This document shows, piece by piece, positions 14,376-23,918 of a stretch of 31,322 nucleotides of DNA. The notes beneath the pieces were generated by a model, which worked only from the letters and a program-made list of their open reading frames with translations, was not told where the DNA came from and made no database searches. The stretch's first letter is position 1, and each line of letters begins with the position of its first letter. The DNA comes from SFDP01 sp051653625 (GTDB taxonomy: Bacteria > Bacillota > Clostridia > Lachnospirales > Lachnospiraceae): positions 1 through 31,322 of the forward strand of contig JBOFWM010000023.1 in the NCBI GenBank assembly GCA_051653625.1. Direction: 5' to 3'. The position numbers and the translations under genes are program-made.

Positions 14376-16250
14376 TTAGAAGTTCATTGGAATAAATTTC
14401 AAATAATCTTCTACTTTTCCATCATTCATGAAACAATCAATGATTTCTTTACCAAGTGGATCTAATCCTTCAACATCGAATTGTTTTAATTCTTCTTTAA
14501 AGAAATCAACCAAGATTTTTGCTCCTGCATCATATCCTTCAGTACCTAATTCATTTTGTAATTCTGGACGTAAGAATTTTCTTCTGATATATTGTCCATC
14601 AATTTTTAATGAATCAATACCGTATCCAAGTAATGAACAACGTGCATCAACTAAGTTTTCTTGTTTAAATTGAACGCCACCTCTTCTTGCAATATATTCT
14701 CTTGCAATCCATTGTCCTGTAAATCCAACTTCAAAAACTCCAATATGTTGATTTGGAATCAAAACATATCTAGTTTCTGGTGCATCAATAATTTGTTGTA
14801 ATAAAAGGTTTGCTTGTGTCACTTTTTTTCCTGTAGCAAATGGCCAATATGAACCAACACCTTCTCCACTCATACCTTTTGAATCAATAATACTTGGATT
14901 ATTGTATCCACGTGGTGCAACTAATCTCCAAATCCAAGCTAATGCTGGTGGTAAAATTTGAATTAATCCAATTACACCATAATTTGGTGCATTTTTTGTA
15001 CTTGGTGGTGTACGAACTCCAAAACTACGTACATCAACCTCCACAGTTTCATTAATAATATTTTTCACCATTTCACGAGGTAAAATAACACGTGGGTTTG
15101 GACATGGTTTTCCAGTTGAATCAATTGCATGTTCCCATGGTAAACATGTTGAATTTGGTGCTCCATCCATGTTAAAGAATAACAATGGTTTTGTAGGTTG
15201 AATAATACTCTTTTCTAATTCTGGTGCCATTCCATATTCTGTAATATGGTCAACACGTAAGAACCAACCTTCTTCCGCATCTTTAATAACTAATTTTTGA
15301 TTATCGCCTTGCATTTTACGGTTGTTTAATGCCATATCATCTGTAACAGGTTTTAAATCACATGTTTCTGTTAAATCAATGTATGTTTTTTCATCTGTAA
15401 TTGTGTTACGTGCCATTACAATTCTTTGATCCATTTCTCTATGGATTTTTTCAAGCATTTCACTCTTACCACCACCAGATGCACCTTCATGCATAATAAC
15501 AATTTCATTGTCGTATGGAGTAATTACTTTTACAGCTGAAGCATGACATGTTACCCAATTTTCTTTTTCTCCAATGTTAAGAAGAACACTGTAAATTCCT
15601 TTTTTAGCACTTGGTCCTGGATATAAGTTATAAGAGAATACTTCATGTACTTCTTCTCTGTTGTGAACAACAATTTGTTTTCCTTTGAAATGTGTATGTC
15701 TAAAAGGTGGTGCAACAAATACGATTGCTCTTGGATTAAATTCTTCTGTAATTGTTTCTGGATTTACAAAAGCTTGCATATCCGCAAGTCCTAACGCAAA
15801 AAATGCTGAGTTTTTAGGTGTGATTAAAAGTGCTTCATATCCATATTGTTCTCCACCTGCCATGAATGGTAAAAGAATTAAATCTTGTTCTATCAACCAT
15901 TGCATAGTTTTTTTACGAGTTTTTTTGAATTCTCCACCAAATAATTCTGCATATTTTGGTTTGTCTGTTTCTCCATCATCTCCAATAACCATACAGTTTG
16001 GATCTCTACGACGCATGTAATCTTCTGGATAGCTTACAACAAGTCCATTTTTACAACGTGTAACAGTAGCTTCTAATTTTTTTCCTACTCCTGGAACGTC
16101 ATATTCTACATCAAATACTTCGATTTGTTCATGTCCAATAGCAAGTTTAAAGAGTTCATCCCTTGATGTTGGAATAGTCAATGATTGACAATTCTCAAGA
16201 ACATCTCTTACTTCTTCTGAAACATTAATTTTCTTTAATACTTCTTTCAT
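14376..16250 (-). CDS. DUF4914 family protein, PEP carboxykinase-like
   Basis: The 624-residue protein matches the DUF4914 family as I recognise it. These are large soluble proteins of anaerobes that look like distant relatives of ATP-dependent PEP carboxykinase. A P-loop like that of PEP carboxykinase is at residues 256-263 in HEGASGGGKSEML, preceded by CHASAV and followed by a conserved acid-rich stretch (LKPVTDDMALNNRKMQGDN). Other blocks are LLFFNMDGAPNSTCLPWEHA and GSYWPFATGKK. No biochemical role is established to my knowledge; nucleotide binding is the safest inference. GAAGGG precedes the ATG. It is a single-gene unit with its own strong promoter and terminator. It shares no obvious pathway with its neighbours. 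Confidence 0.82.
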   Translation of the reverse strand: MKEVLKKINVSEEVRDVLENCQSLTIPTSRDELFKLAIGHEQIEVFDVEYDVPGVGKKLEATVTRCKNGLVVSYPEDYMRRRDPNCMVIGDDGETDKPKYAELFGGEFKKTRKKTMQWLIEQDLILLPFMAGGEQYGYEALLITPKNSAFFALGLADMQAFVNPETITEEFNPRAIVFVAPPFRHTHFKGKQIVVHNREEVHEVFSYNLYPGPSAKKGIYSVLLNIGEKENWVTCHASAVKVITPYDNEIVIMHEGASGGGKSEMLEKIHREMDQRIVMARNTITDEKTYIDLTETCDLKPVTDDMALNNRKMQGDNQKLVIKDAEEGWFLRVDHITEYGMAPELEKSIIQPTKPLLFFNMDGAPNSTCLPWEHAIDSTGKPCPNPRVILPREMVKNIINETVEVDVRSFGVRTPPSTKNAPNYGVIGLIQILPPALAWIWRLVAPRGYNNPSIIDSKGMSGEGVGSYWPFATGKKVTQANLLLQQIIDAPETRYVLIPNQHIGVFEVGFTGQWIAREYIARRGGVQFKQENLVDARCSLLGYGIDSLKIDGQYIRRKFLRPELQNELGTEGYDAGAKILVDFFKEELKQFDVEGLDPLGKEIIDCFMNDGKVEDYLKFIPMNF

Positions 16251-16362
16251 TATGTTTGCCCTTCTTTACTTTTTTATAGTACATCATTTATTTGTCAGTT
16301 ACGGTTAATTATGTAACTAATACTTTTATTAATTTAACAAAAAAACGTGCCAAATTAGACCA

Positions 16363-16391
16363 ATTATAGCTATTTTTTGGGGATTTGTCAA
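16363..16391 (-). promoter_or_regulatory. Consensus sigma-A promoter of the DUF4914 gene
   Basis: TTGACA (16391-16386) and TATAAT (16368-16363) are separated by exactly 17 bases on the minus strand, a perfect match. The predicted untranslated leader is about 105 bases and holds a small hairpin with arms AGTTAC (16297-16302) and GTAACT (16313-16318). High constitutive or repressor-controlled expression is expected. Confidence 0.85.
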
Positions 16392-16406
16392 TTTGTTTGA
16401 TGGAAT

Positions 16407-18605
16407 TTATAAAATATTTAGTACTTCAAAGTAAATTTGTACTGACGGATAATTTCCACTTATGTTTTTTACTCCATATCCACCATACATAAGCGCAGCA
16501 CCAGAAAACACTTCATCCGTATTCTCAATACGATATAGTTTGTCTTCATCTAACCCTTTTAATCTAATCCAAGGTATTTCTGAATTAGCATGAGTATCTT
16601 TTAATACCACATTCAAAAGAGTGCTTTCTTTATCCTCTGATACAAACTGCCATGATTCATAAAAATCATCTGCTCTACAATCATCAAGTCTAAAATAAAT
16701 CCCTTTTTGTATTAGCCAATAATATTTTTTAAACAGTTCAATTTGCCTCTTCATATCTTCTTTTTCAACATCAGTTATTGTATTTAAATCAATTTCATAC
16801 CCAAAGGTTCCCGACATTGCAACTACACCTCTTGTTTCAAGAGTCGTACTTCTTCCTGTTTGATGATTCGGTGATGCCGATACATGACTTCCCATTGTAC
16901 TTATTGGATATCCATATGAGGTTCCTTTTTGAATAGATAATCTTGCAATTGGATCAGTGTTATCAGAACACCATATTTGTGGAGTATAGTATAACATACC
17001 AGCATCAAATCTTCCGCCTCCCCCTGCACATCCCTCAAATAACACATCCGGATAGCTTTTTGTTAGTCGTTCAAGAAGTGCATATGTTCCAAGTACGAAT
17101 CTATGTGAAACTTCTCCTTGTTGTTCTTTTGACAAAGCATTAGAATATACGTTCGAAACACTTCTATTAAAATCCCATTTGATATATGAAATCGGAGCAT
17201 CATCTAATATTTTTGAAATAGAATCATATAAATAATTTTGTACAAGTGGATTCGACAGATCAAGTACCATTTGATTTCTTGACATCATCGGCTTTCTCAT
17301 AGGATCTCTTAACACCCACTCAGGATGTGCTCTAAATAAATCAGAATTTTCATTTACCATTTCTGGTTCAAACCATAAACCAAATTTCATACCAAGCTTA
17401 TTAATTTCTGTAGCAAGTTTCTTGAGTCCACCTTCTAATTTTTCTTCATTTACGACCCAATCCCCTAAACCTTCGTTATCATTATTTCTACTTCCAAACC
17501 ACCCATCATCTAATACAAACATTTCAATACCAATCTCTTTTGCTTTATTTGCAAGATTCAGTATTTTTTCTGTATTAAAATCAAAATATGTTGCCTCCCA
17601 ATTGTTAATTAAAACGGGTCTTCTTTGTTCTAAATATTTAGGGTCACAAACTTGTTCTCTAATAATTTTATGAAATTGTTGACTTAACTTATTCAATCCC
17701 TCTTCACTAAACGATAAAATTACTTCTGGTGTTTTAAACTCTTCATTCTGCGATAAATCCCATGAAAACGTTTCATCATTTATCCCCATTACAACTCTTG
17801 TGCTACCTGCTTGATCTACTTCTATCTCACTCTTATGGCTTCCTGAATACATAAGCATAAATCCATAACAAGAGCCTTGGTCTTGTGTTGTTTGCTTTTC
17901 TGTCAAAATAATAAAAGGATTGTTGTGATGACTACTCATGCCTCTATTCGATGAAATCGTACGAATTTCTTGTTTTAAAGAATCTCTTTTTGTCATTCTT
18001 TCCATACAGTGACGACCTGGAAAAGAAATTAAATCATATGGTTTATGCATAAAATCAATACACATAGAAGCTATTTTTTCTACCTTAACTTTTTCTTTCC
18101 CTATATTTCTAATACTACTTGTTCTTGTAATAATATTTTGTTCAAAAAACACACTATACGTAAGAGTAAGCTCAAGTCCTGCAACAAGATCTTCTAATAT
18201 CAATTCTAATATATGCCCTTCTTTTTTAGGATCACGTACATGTGGAACATTATCTTCTACTTTTCCTTTTGATATTTTATGTTCTTTATAACGAAATTCC
18301 ACACTTCTGCTGCCATTTTCAGATTCAATCTGAATACTTGCAACTCTAAAATCCCCTACTCCATGGCTTGAATATTCTTGCGGAAGTGTATCTAATGAAT
18401 ATCCTCTATTTTCTCTCACTTCATATGGATTCCCAGAAAAACCACGGTCCATCTCAATAATTTGATAACTCATATCTTGGTTTTTTATTTTTTTTCCGTA
18501 ATACGTATGCAATACAAATCCTAATTCATTTACTTTTATTTGATACGTTGAATCCTTTGTTTCTAAGTTAAATATTTTTTTCTCTTCCAATGCGATGATC
18601 GCCAT
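16407..18605 (-). CDS. aga: Alpha-galactosidase, GH36
   Basis: The enzyme removes alpha-1,6-linked galactose from raffinose, stachyose or melibiose in the cytoplasm; no signal peptide is seen. The 732 residues match the usual GH36 length. The N-terminal beta domain is followed by the barrel with FVLDDGWFGSRNND near 364-376 and GLWFEPEMVN near 409. The nucleophile is Asp478 in YIKWDFN. The substrate-binding CAGGGGRFD is near 526, and the acid/base Asp548 is in WCSDNTD. It is the last gene of the sugar operon, 87 bases after the GH13 gene. That gap holds a hairpin and a possible internal promoter, so it may also be expressed separately. AAGGAG precedes the ATG. Confidence 0.95.
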   Translation of the reverse strand: MAIIALEEKKIFNLETKDSTYQIKVNELGFVLHTYYGKKIKNQDMSYQIIEMDRGFSGNPYEVRENRGYSLDTLPQEYSSHGVGDFRVASIQIESENGSRSVEFRYKEHKISKGKVEDNVPHVRDPKKEGHILELILEDLVAGLELTLTYSVFFEQNIITRTSSIRNIGKEKVKVEKIASMCIDFMHKPYDLISFPGRHCMERMTKRDSLKQEIRTISSNRGMSSHHNNPFIILTEKQTTQDQGSCYGFMLMYSGSHKSEIEVDQAGSTRVVMGINDETFSWDLSQNEEFKTPEVILSFSEEGLNKLSQQFHKIIREQVCDPKYLEQRRPVLINNWEATYFDFNTEKILNLANKAKEIGIEMFVLDDGWFGSRNNDNEGLGDWVVNEEKLEGGLKKLATEINKLGMKFGLWFEPEMVNENSDLFRAHPEWVLRDPMRKPMMSRNQMVLDLSNPLVQNYLYDSISKILDDAPISYIKWDFNRSVSNVYSNALSKEQQGEVSHRFVLGTYALLERLTKSYPDVLFEGCAGGGGRFDAGMLYYTPQIWCSDNTDPIARLSIQKGTSYGYPISTMGSHVSASPNHQTGRSTTLETRGVVAMSGTFGYEIDLNTITDVEKEDMKRQIELFKKYYWLIQKGIYFRLDDCRADDFYESWQFVSEDKESTLLNVVLKDTHANSEIPWIRLKGLDEDKLYRIENTDEVFSGAALMYGGYGVKNISGNYPSVQIYFEVLNIL

Positions 18606-18629
18606 TATAGCTTACTCCTTTAATTGTTT

Positions 18630-18658
18630 TTTATACTATTCTATATAAAATCAGACAA
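18630..18658 (-). promoter_or_regulatory. Possible internal promoter of aga
   Basis: TTGTCT (18658-18653) and TATAAA (18635-18630) are spaced by 17 bases on the minus strand, about 25 bases before the aga ATG. The -35 lies in one arm of the adjacent hairpin. Confidence 0.45.
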
Positions 18659-18685
18659 TGAACTAGAATATCCATTGTCTGATTT
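18648..18685 (-). terminator. Intercistronic hairpin between GH13 gene and aga
   Basis: Arms at 18648-18660 and 18673-18685 are perfectly complementary over 13 bases (core CAGACAATG) with a 12-base loop. On the minus strand the stem is followed by TTTTATATAG, a modest U-rich tract. It starts 8 bases after the GH13 stop. It may partly terminate the operon or protect the upstream mRNA. Confidence 0.6.
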
Positions 18686-18692
18686 CTAAGTA

Positions 18693-20360
18693 TTACCGAA
18701 ATACTTTTGCCTCGTACGGTCTTAAGAACAAGGTATTATCCTTTATTTCTAACGAATCATAATTGCTAATCAAAACTTCTTTCTTTGCATCTTCTAATTG
18801 AAATGGCACCTCTTTATCTGTAAAATTACAAACAATTACTAAAGATTCTTCTCCAAGCGTTCTTGTATATGCAAAAATATCTTTGTTTTCCAAATCAAGA
18901 ACTTGATACACTCCATATACAATTACATCCATTTTATGACGTAATTCAATTAATTTTTTATAATAATGGAATATTGATTTTTTATCTCCAACTTGGCTTA
19001 TTGCATTAATTTCCTTGTAATTATCATTAATTAAAATCCAAGGTGTTCCACTTGTAAATCCAGCATTTTTTGTATCATCCCATTGCATTGGAAATCTAGC
19101 ATTATCACGCCCTACTGCATTAACAAAAGAAAGCATTTGTTCTTCTGATAAAATTCCAGTTTCTACATAATCTCTATAAGCATTTTTTATTTCAATGTCT
19201 TGAAATTGATCAAAACTTGTACATACAAAATTTGTCATTCCAAGCTCTTCTCCTTGATAAATATAAGGTGTGCCTTTCATGAAATGAAGACATGTCGCAA
19301 GCATTTTAGCTGAAATTTCTCGATATTCTTTTGAATCATTTCCAAATCTTGAAACAGCTCTTGGTTGATCATGATTATCCCAGTACAAACTATTCCAAGC
19401 TTTTCCTTCTAATCCATCTTGCCATTTTGTAAATACTTTTTTCAGTTCAACTAAATCAACTCTTCCGTCACTCCATTTTCCATAACATGTTTGTCCAAGA
19501 TTAACGTGTTCGAAATGAAATACCATATTTAATTCATTTGAATCAAATCCAGTATATTTTATTGCATCTTCCGCATTCGCACCTGCACCTTCACCAACTG
19601 TCATCCAATCAAATTTCGAAATAACTTCTCGATTCATTTCTTTTAGAAATTCATGCACTCTAGGTCCATTATTAACATTATTTCCTGGATCAGCATACAT
19701 TGAGTTCTCTTGCATTTTTCCATCCGGAAAAGACTGCACTTTTGAAATCATGGTAATAACATCCATTCGAAATCCATCAATTCCTTTATTTCCCCACCAA
19801 GTCATCATATCATATATTTCTTTACGAAGTCCTTCATTTTCCCAATTAAGATCTGGTTGTTTTTTTGAAAACATATGAAGATAATACATATTTGTTGTTT
19901 CATCATATTCCCATGCTGATCCCCCAAAACATGCGCCCCAATTATTTGGTTCTTTCCCATCACGCGGTTCTTTCCATATGTAATAATCGCGATATTTATT
20001 ATCAACTGATTTTTTACTTTCTACAAACCATTTATGTTCATCCGAACTATGATTTACCACCAAATCCATTACGATCTTAATATCTAATGCATGGGCTTCG
20101 GCTAACATACACTCAAAATCTTCCATAGTTCCAAATTCTTTCATAATATCTTGATAATCACTAATATCATATCCATTATCATCATTTGGCGATCCATAAA
20201 TAGGAGATAACCATATAACGTCTATCCCTAATTCCTTTAAATAAGAGAGTCTTTTTCGAATTCCATTTAAATCTCCAATCCCATCTCCATTGCTATCTTG
20301 AAAACTTCTTGGATATATTTGATAAACAACTGCTTCTTTCCACCATTTTCTGTCTTCCAT
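18693..20360 (-). CDS. Oligo-1,6-glucosidase-type GH13 alpha-glucosidase
   Basis: This cytoplasmic enzyme hydrolyses alpha-glucosidic bonds in short oligosaccharides. The 555 residues show the GH13 blocks in order: DLVVNH near 99-104, GFRMDVI with nucleophile Asp200, VGEGAG with acid/base Glu257, and YWDNHD with Asp331. In this subfamily valine after the nucleophile (Val201) goes with alpha-1,6 specificity, as in Bacillus oligo-1,6-glucosidase, while alanine goes with alpha-1,4. This suggests isomaltose, panose or dextran oligomers. It corresponds to dexB in the streptococcal msm locus. It follows fructokinase by 20 bases. The ribosome site is weak, so translation may depend on coupling. Trehalulose- or sucrose-type activity remains possible. 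Confidence 0.9.
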   Translation of the reverse strand: MEDRKWWKEAVVYQIYPRSFQDSNGDGIGDLNGIRKRLSYLKELGIDVIWLSPIYGSPNDDNGYDISDYQDIMKEFGTMEDFECMLAEAHALDIKIVMDLVVNHSSDEHKWFVESKKSVDNKYRDYYIWKEPRDGKEPNNWGACFGGSAWEYDETTNMYYLHMFSKKQPDLNWENEGLRKEIYDMMTWWGNKGIDGFRMDVITMISKVQSFPDGKMQENSMYADPGNNVNNGPRVHEFLKEMNREVISKFDWMTVGEGAGANAEDAIKYTGFDSNELNMVFHFEHVNLGQTCYGKWSDGRVDLVELKKVFTKWQDGLEGKAWNSLYWDNHDQPRAVSRFGNDSKEYREISAKMLATCLHFMKGTPYIYQGEELGMTNFVCTSFDQFQDIEIKNAYRDYVETGILSEEQMLSFVNAVGRDNARFPMQWDDTKNAGFTSGTPWILINDNYKEINAISQVGDKKSIFHYYKKLIELRHKMDVIVYGVYQVLDLENKDIFAYTRTLGEESLVIVCNFTDKEVPFQLEDAKKEVLISNYDSLEIKDNTLFLRPYEAKVFR

Positions 20361-20380
20361 TTTTGCACCGTTTCTTTCTA

Positions 20381-21343
20381 TTATTTACTGATAAATGCTG
20401 TTACTTCATCAACAGTTGGCATTACTTTTAATGCACCTTTTTTTGTTGTAATAATAGATGCTGCTCCATTTGCAAAAGTTAACATTTCTTTTAATTTTTC
20501 TTCCTCTAAATTATCTAATCCATATTCTAAAACAAAGTGAATACAACTTCCTCCAAAAGTATCTCCAGCTCCAGTGGTTTCAATTGTTGACTCTTGTAAG
20601 AAAGGTAAAACTTCTACAACATGGTCTTTATAATATGCACGACTTCCATCTCGTCCCATAGAAAATAAGATAAGAGGCACATTATATTTATCTCTTATTG
20701 CTTGAATCCCTTTGTGATAATCTTCTTCTCCAGTAAGCCATACCACTTCATTATCTGATATTTTCAATACATCACATTTGCTTATTCCATACCAAAATGC
20801 CTCTTTTGCATCCTCCAAATCATCCCACAATGGTTCTCTTAAGTTTGGATCAAAAGAAATCAGCGCTCCACTTTCTTTAGCATATTCCACAGCTTTAACA
20901 GTTGCTTGTTTTACCGCTTCATGGGTCATTGATAATGTTCCAAAATGAAATACTTTACAAGATTCTAATAACTCTTTGTTTACTTCCTCTGCCTTTAACA
21001 TCATATCAGCACCTGGATTTCTATAGAAAGAGAAATCTCTATCGCCATCTTCAAATGTTTTTACAAAAGCTAACGTGGTACGAGTCTCTTTATCCATTAA
21101 CAAATTAGAAGTGTCGATTGATAATTCATCTAAAATCCCTTTTAAGAGATGCCCAAACATATCATCTCCTACTTTTCCAATAAATGCTGTTTTTCTTCCA
21201 CATTTATTAAGCATTGCTAATACATTACAAGGTGCTCCTCCTGGATTTGCTTCAAACAAGGTGTTTCCTTGTTTGCTACTTCCATTATCTGTGAAATCTA
21301 TCAATAATTCTCCTAATGCAACTACATCAAATATTTTCTTCAT
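20381..21343 (-). CDS. Fructokinase, PfkB/ribokinase family
   Basis: The enzyme phosphorylates free fructose, the product of sucrose phosphorylase and of the GH32 enzyme encoded upstream. The 320-residue protein starts with VVALGELLIDFTDNG, has the substrate-loop NPGGAPCNVLAML and the N-terminal PfkB block IGKVGDDMFG. It ends with the C-terminal signature ETTGAGDTFGGSC, where Asp261 is the catalytic base. Sugar specificity is inferred from context; the family also includes other ketose kinases. It lies 17 bases after the LacI-family gene, with GAAAGGG before the ATG. Confidence 0.9.
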   Translation of the reverse strand: MKKIFDVVALGELLIDFTDNGSSKQGNTLFEANPGGAPCNVLAMLNKCGRKTAFIGKVGDDMFGHLLKGILDELSIDTSNLLMDKETRTTLAFVKTFEDGDRDFSFYRNPGADMMLKAEEVNKELLESCKVFHFGTLSMTHEAVKQATVKAVEYAKESGALISFDPNLREPLWDDLEDAKEAFWYGISKCDVLKISDNEVVWLTGEEDYHKGIQAIRDKYNVPLILFSMGRDGSRAYYKDHVVEVLPFLQESTIETTGAGDTFGGSCIHFVLEYGLDNLEEEKLKEMLTFANGAASIITTKKGALKVMPTVDEVTAFISK

Positions 21344-21360
21344 ACCTTTTCCCTTTCTTT

Positions 21361-22338
21361 TTATGTTGTCTCTCTTTGTATTATTGAAACAGGAAGAGTT
21401 GTTCTACTTGGTACAATTTTTCCTGCATTCGCACTTATTAAAATTTCTACTGCTTGTTGCGCCATTTCTTTGATCGGTTGATGTATCGTTGTAATCATAG
21501 GTGTTGTAAGCGATGAAATAATAACATCATCAAACCCTATAATTTTTATCTCTTCTGGTATTTTAATATTCATTTTGCTACAGATTTGCAAAAGTTGGGC
21601 AGCAATTAAATCACTACTCACAAAAATCCCATCCACTTCATTATGTTCTTCTAATACATTTTTTAGAAACTCTCTATACTCTAAAGAATTATAGTCATAG
21701 CTTTGGGTTTCAATTACTTGATATTTAACCCCATGTTCTTTACATACTTCAACAAATGAATGAGCGCGTGAATCTGCCGGCATATGTGTTTCATGAATCC
21801 CACTAATATGAATTAAATTTTTACATCCTTTTTCAATCAAATGGTTCGTCGCAAGAATTCCTCCTTGCTTATTATCACATTCTATTGTTGCTGTCCCATT
21901 TTCTAAATATCTTTCGATTGTAATAAGCGGTACATGTAATCCCTCAAACTTTTGTACTTCTACTGTACCACTACAAATAATAATCCCTGCAACACGGTTA
22001 CTTGTACACATTTCGATATATTCTGTTTCTCTCTCACTTTCACCTCTTGAATTGAACAATAAGATTTTATATTGTTTCTTATGTGCATAATATTCAATAT
22101 TACTAATTAATTCCGAAAAATATGGATGCCTAATATGAGGAACAATGACACCAATTGTATTTGTTGTCTTTTTTGACAAAGATCTTGCGACTTCATTTGG
22201 TTGATAATTTAAGGACTTCATCGCAGCATAAACTTTGTCTCTTGATTTTTCACTTATGTATCCTCTATTATTCAAGATGCGTGATACCGTACTAACAGTT
22301 AAACCTGCTTCTTTTGCAACATCTTTCAATGTAATCAT
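21361..22338 (-). CDS. LacI family repressor of the sugar operon
   Basis: The 325-residue protein has the N-terminal helix-turn-helix and hinge TLKDVAKEAGLTVSTVSRIL near residues 3-22 and LNYQPNEVARSL near 43-54. A periplasmic-binding-protein-like effector domain follows (TIGVIVPHIRHPYFSELISN onward, IIGFDDVIISSLTTP near 265). It sits inside the operon between GH32 and fructokinase, as ScrR-like sucrose or fructan regulators often do. The likely targets are the palindromes at 28673-28690 and 28763-28780, both with the central CG typical of LacI-type operators. It would then repress its own operon. The effector is unknown; sucrose or a fructose-containing sugar is an inference. GAGGGG precedes the ATG, 10 bases after the GH32 stop. 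Confidence 0.92.
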   Translation of the reverse strand: MITLKDVAKEAGLTVSTVSRILNNRGYISEKSRDKVYAAMKSLNYQPNEVARSLSKKTTNTIGVIVPHIRHPYFSELISNIEYYAHKKQYKILLFNSRGESERETEYIEMCTSNRVAGIIICSGTVEVQKFEGLHVPLITIERYLENGTATIECDNKQGGILATNHLIEKGCKNLIHISGIHETHMPADSRAHSFVEVCKEHGVKYQVIETQSYDYNSLEYREFLKNVLEEHNEVDGIFVSSDLIAAQLLQICSKMNIKIPEEIKIIGFDDVIISSLTTPMITTIHQPIKEMAQQAVEILISANAGKIVPSRTTLPVSIIQRETT

Positions 22339-22348
22339 ATCTTTCCCC

Positions 22349-23884
22349 TCAAGATTCTATGTTTATTTCATACAGATAAAACTCATCGCTTTCTTCTCCG
22401 TTCACATTATAAATATGCGAATTATGTGCTACTTCAAAAGCTCCGTATATTATATCATTATTTCCACTAACTTCAAATAGGGTTTCATGAATTATGAAAG
22501 AAAAATCAAGGATGTGTTTTTCTAATTGGTAATATTCTTCGTTTACCCTAAATTCACCCGTATTTGCATTATATGATACATTATTTCCACCAATATTTAG
22601 TTCTACTTTTTCAGATTCCAAAGATCGTTTTACACTTATTTCTATTGGCTCTTTTGTTTCATTTTTATATTCTAAGCAATATTTTTTTTGCAATAAAAGT
22701 ACTTTCTTTTCTTCTATAATCTCTATTCTTTTTTGTGTTAGCACATACCCTTCTTTTGTTTTTATAAGTCCTAATACTTGCGGAATTGCCATACAACCTG
22801 TATAAATTTGATTTTCATTTTTAGTTCGAAGCCAAGATACAGAGATTACTTGATCTTTTATTCCAGAATACGTTTGTGCAGCATAAGGAATCTTATTTAT
22901 ATATGCATGTTTTCTTATCCCGTCAGTTCTAAACTGATATCCATCAAATTCTCCTACAAAATAAAAGCCATCCGCACTCCAAAAGATCCATTTTTCATCT
23001 TTTTCATCTACTATAAATTTAAGTAAATCTGGACATTCCCACGCTTCGTCTAAGGTAATCACTTGCGTTTGTTCCCATGTTTCTAAATCCGTAGAACGAA
23101 GGATTGCAAAATCATTCTTTTCTAACCATAAACTCATAATATATGCTTGTGACGATTCATGATAAAAAATCTTAGGATCTCTATTCTCTTTTTTTATTGT
23201 AGGCAACATCCCTCTATTCGTTTTGATAAATGTAGCTCCACCATCTAAGCTATAAGCAATACGTTGTGTAAATTCTTTTCCTTTACTCCAATCTGTTGCA
23301 TCTCCTGCTGCTGAATAAAAAAATAAAAGCGCATCTTTTGGTAGCCCTAATAATCCTTTTTCATTAACCAATCCACATCCAGAAAACATCATCCCCTCTT
23401 GATCTGGATACATTACATCTTCCACTTGTGTCCAAGTTAAAAGATCCTTACTAATGGCATGTCCCCAACTCATATTATTCCAACTAACATTAAACGGATT
23501 ATATTGAAAATAAAGATGATACAATCCATTGTGGTATACTAAACCATTCGGATCATTGATCCATCCTTCTTTGGCATGAAAATGTAATTTTGATTGATGT
23601 TCTTTCGCCTCTCTTTTTTCCCCTTCAATTATGGATTCCAAAAACATAGCACTTGCTTCTTCTGCCTCTATTACTATAGTTTTCCCTATATATTCTTCCA
23701 CCACAAATGGTGCAAAATAATCAAATTTTATATCTTCTTCCCCTTGTTCTATATCGATAGGTACCATAAATTCCGCTATTTTTTCCATTGTATCCATCAA
23801 AAAAAAGGAAAGTTTCCTCTCCTCTTTTCCGATGGAAATTGGAATCAATAAACAAGATTTCCCGATTAATACTTCTCTTCTCAT
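22349..23884 (-). CDS. GH32 beta-fructosidase (invertase/fructan hydrolase type)
   Basis: The enzyme cleaves terminal beta-fructosides such as sucrose, kestose or inulin oligomers. The start at 23884 (ATG) gives 511 residues; an in-frame TTG at 23911 lies within the upstream purine-rich leader. The nucleophile is Asp111 in WINDPNGL, the transition-state Asp236 is in RDPKIF, and the acid/base Glu283 is in ECPDLL. About 100 residues precede the catalytic propeller, an extension like those of some fructan-acting GH32 proteins (possibly DUF4980) and longer than in classic sucrose-6-phosphate hydrolases. There is no signal peptide, so it acts on imported sugars. It follows sucrose phosphorylase by 34 bases. 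Confidence 0.9.
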   Translation of the reverse strand: MRREVLIGKSCLLIPISIGKEERKLSFFLMDTMEKIAEFMVPIDIEQGEEDIKFDYFAPFVVEEYIGKTIVIEAEEASAMFLESIIEGEKREAKEHQSKLHFHAKEGWINDPNGLVYHNGLYHLYFQYNPFNVSWNNMSWGHAISKDLLTWTQVEDVMYPDQEGMMFSGCGLVNEKGLLGLPKDALLFFYSAAGDATDWSKGKEFTQRIAYSLDGGATFIKTNRGMLPTIKKENRDPKIFYHESSQAYIMSLWLEKNDFAILRSTDLETWEQTQVITLDEAWECPDLLKFIVDEKDEKWIFWSADGFYFVGEFDGYQFRTDGIRKHAYINKIPYAAQTYSGIKDQVISVSWLRTKNENQIYTGCMAIPQVLGLIKTKEGYVLTQKRIEIIEEKKVLLLQKKYCLEYKNETKEPIEISVKRSLESEKVELNIGGNNVSYNANTGEFRVNEEYYQLEKHILDFSFIIHETLFEVSGNNDIIYGAFEVAHNSHIYNVNGEESDEFYLYEINIES

Positions 23885-23918
23885 CTTTTTCTTTCTTCCT
23901 TTCTTTCCCAATATATAA

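Noticed and set aside
16251..16362. Half Rex site TTGTTAA in the DUF4914 leader and a possible riboswitch
   Set aside because: The second half site does not match, and the only structure seen is a 6-base stem, too little to call a riboswitch.
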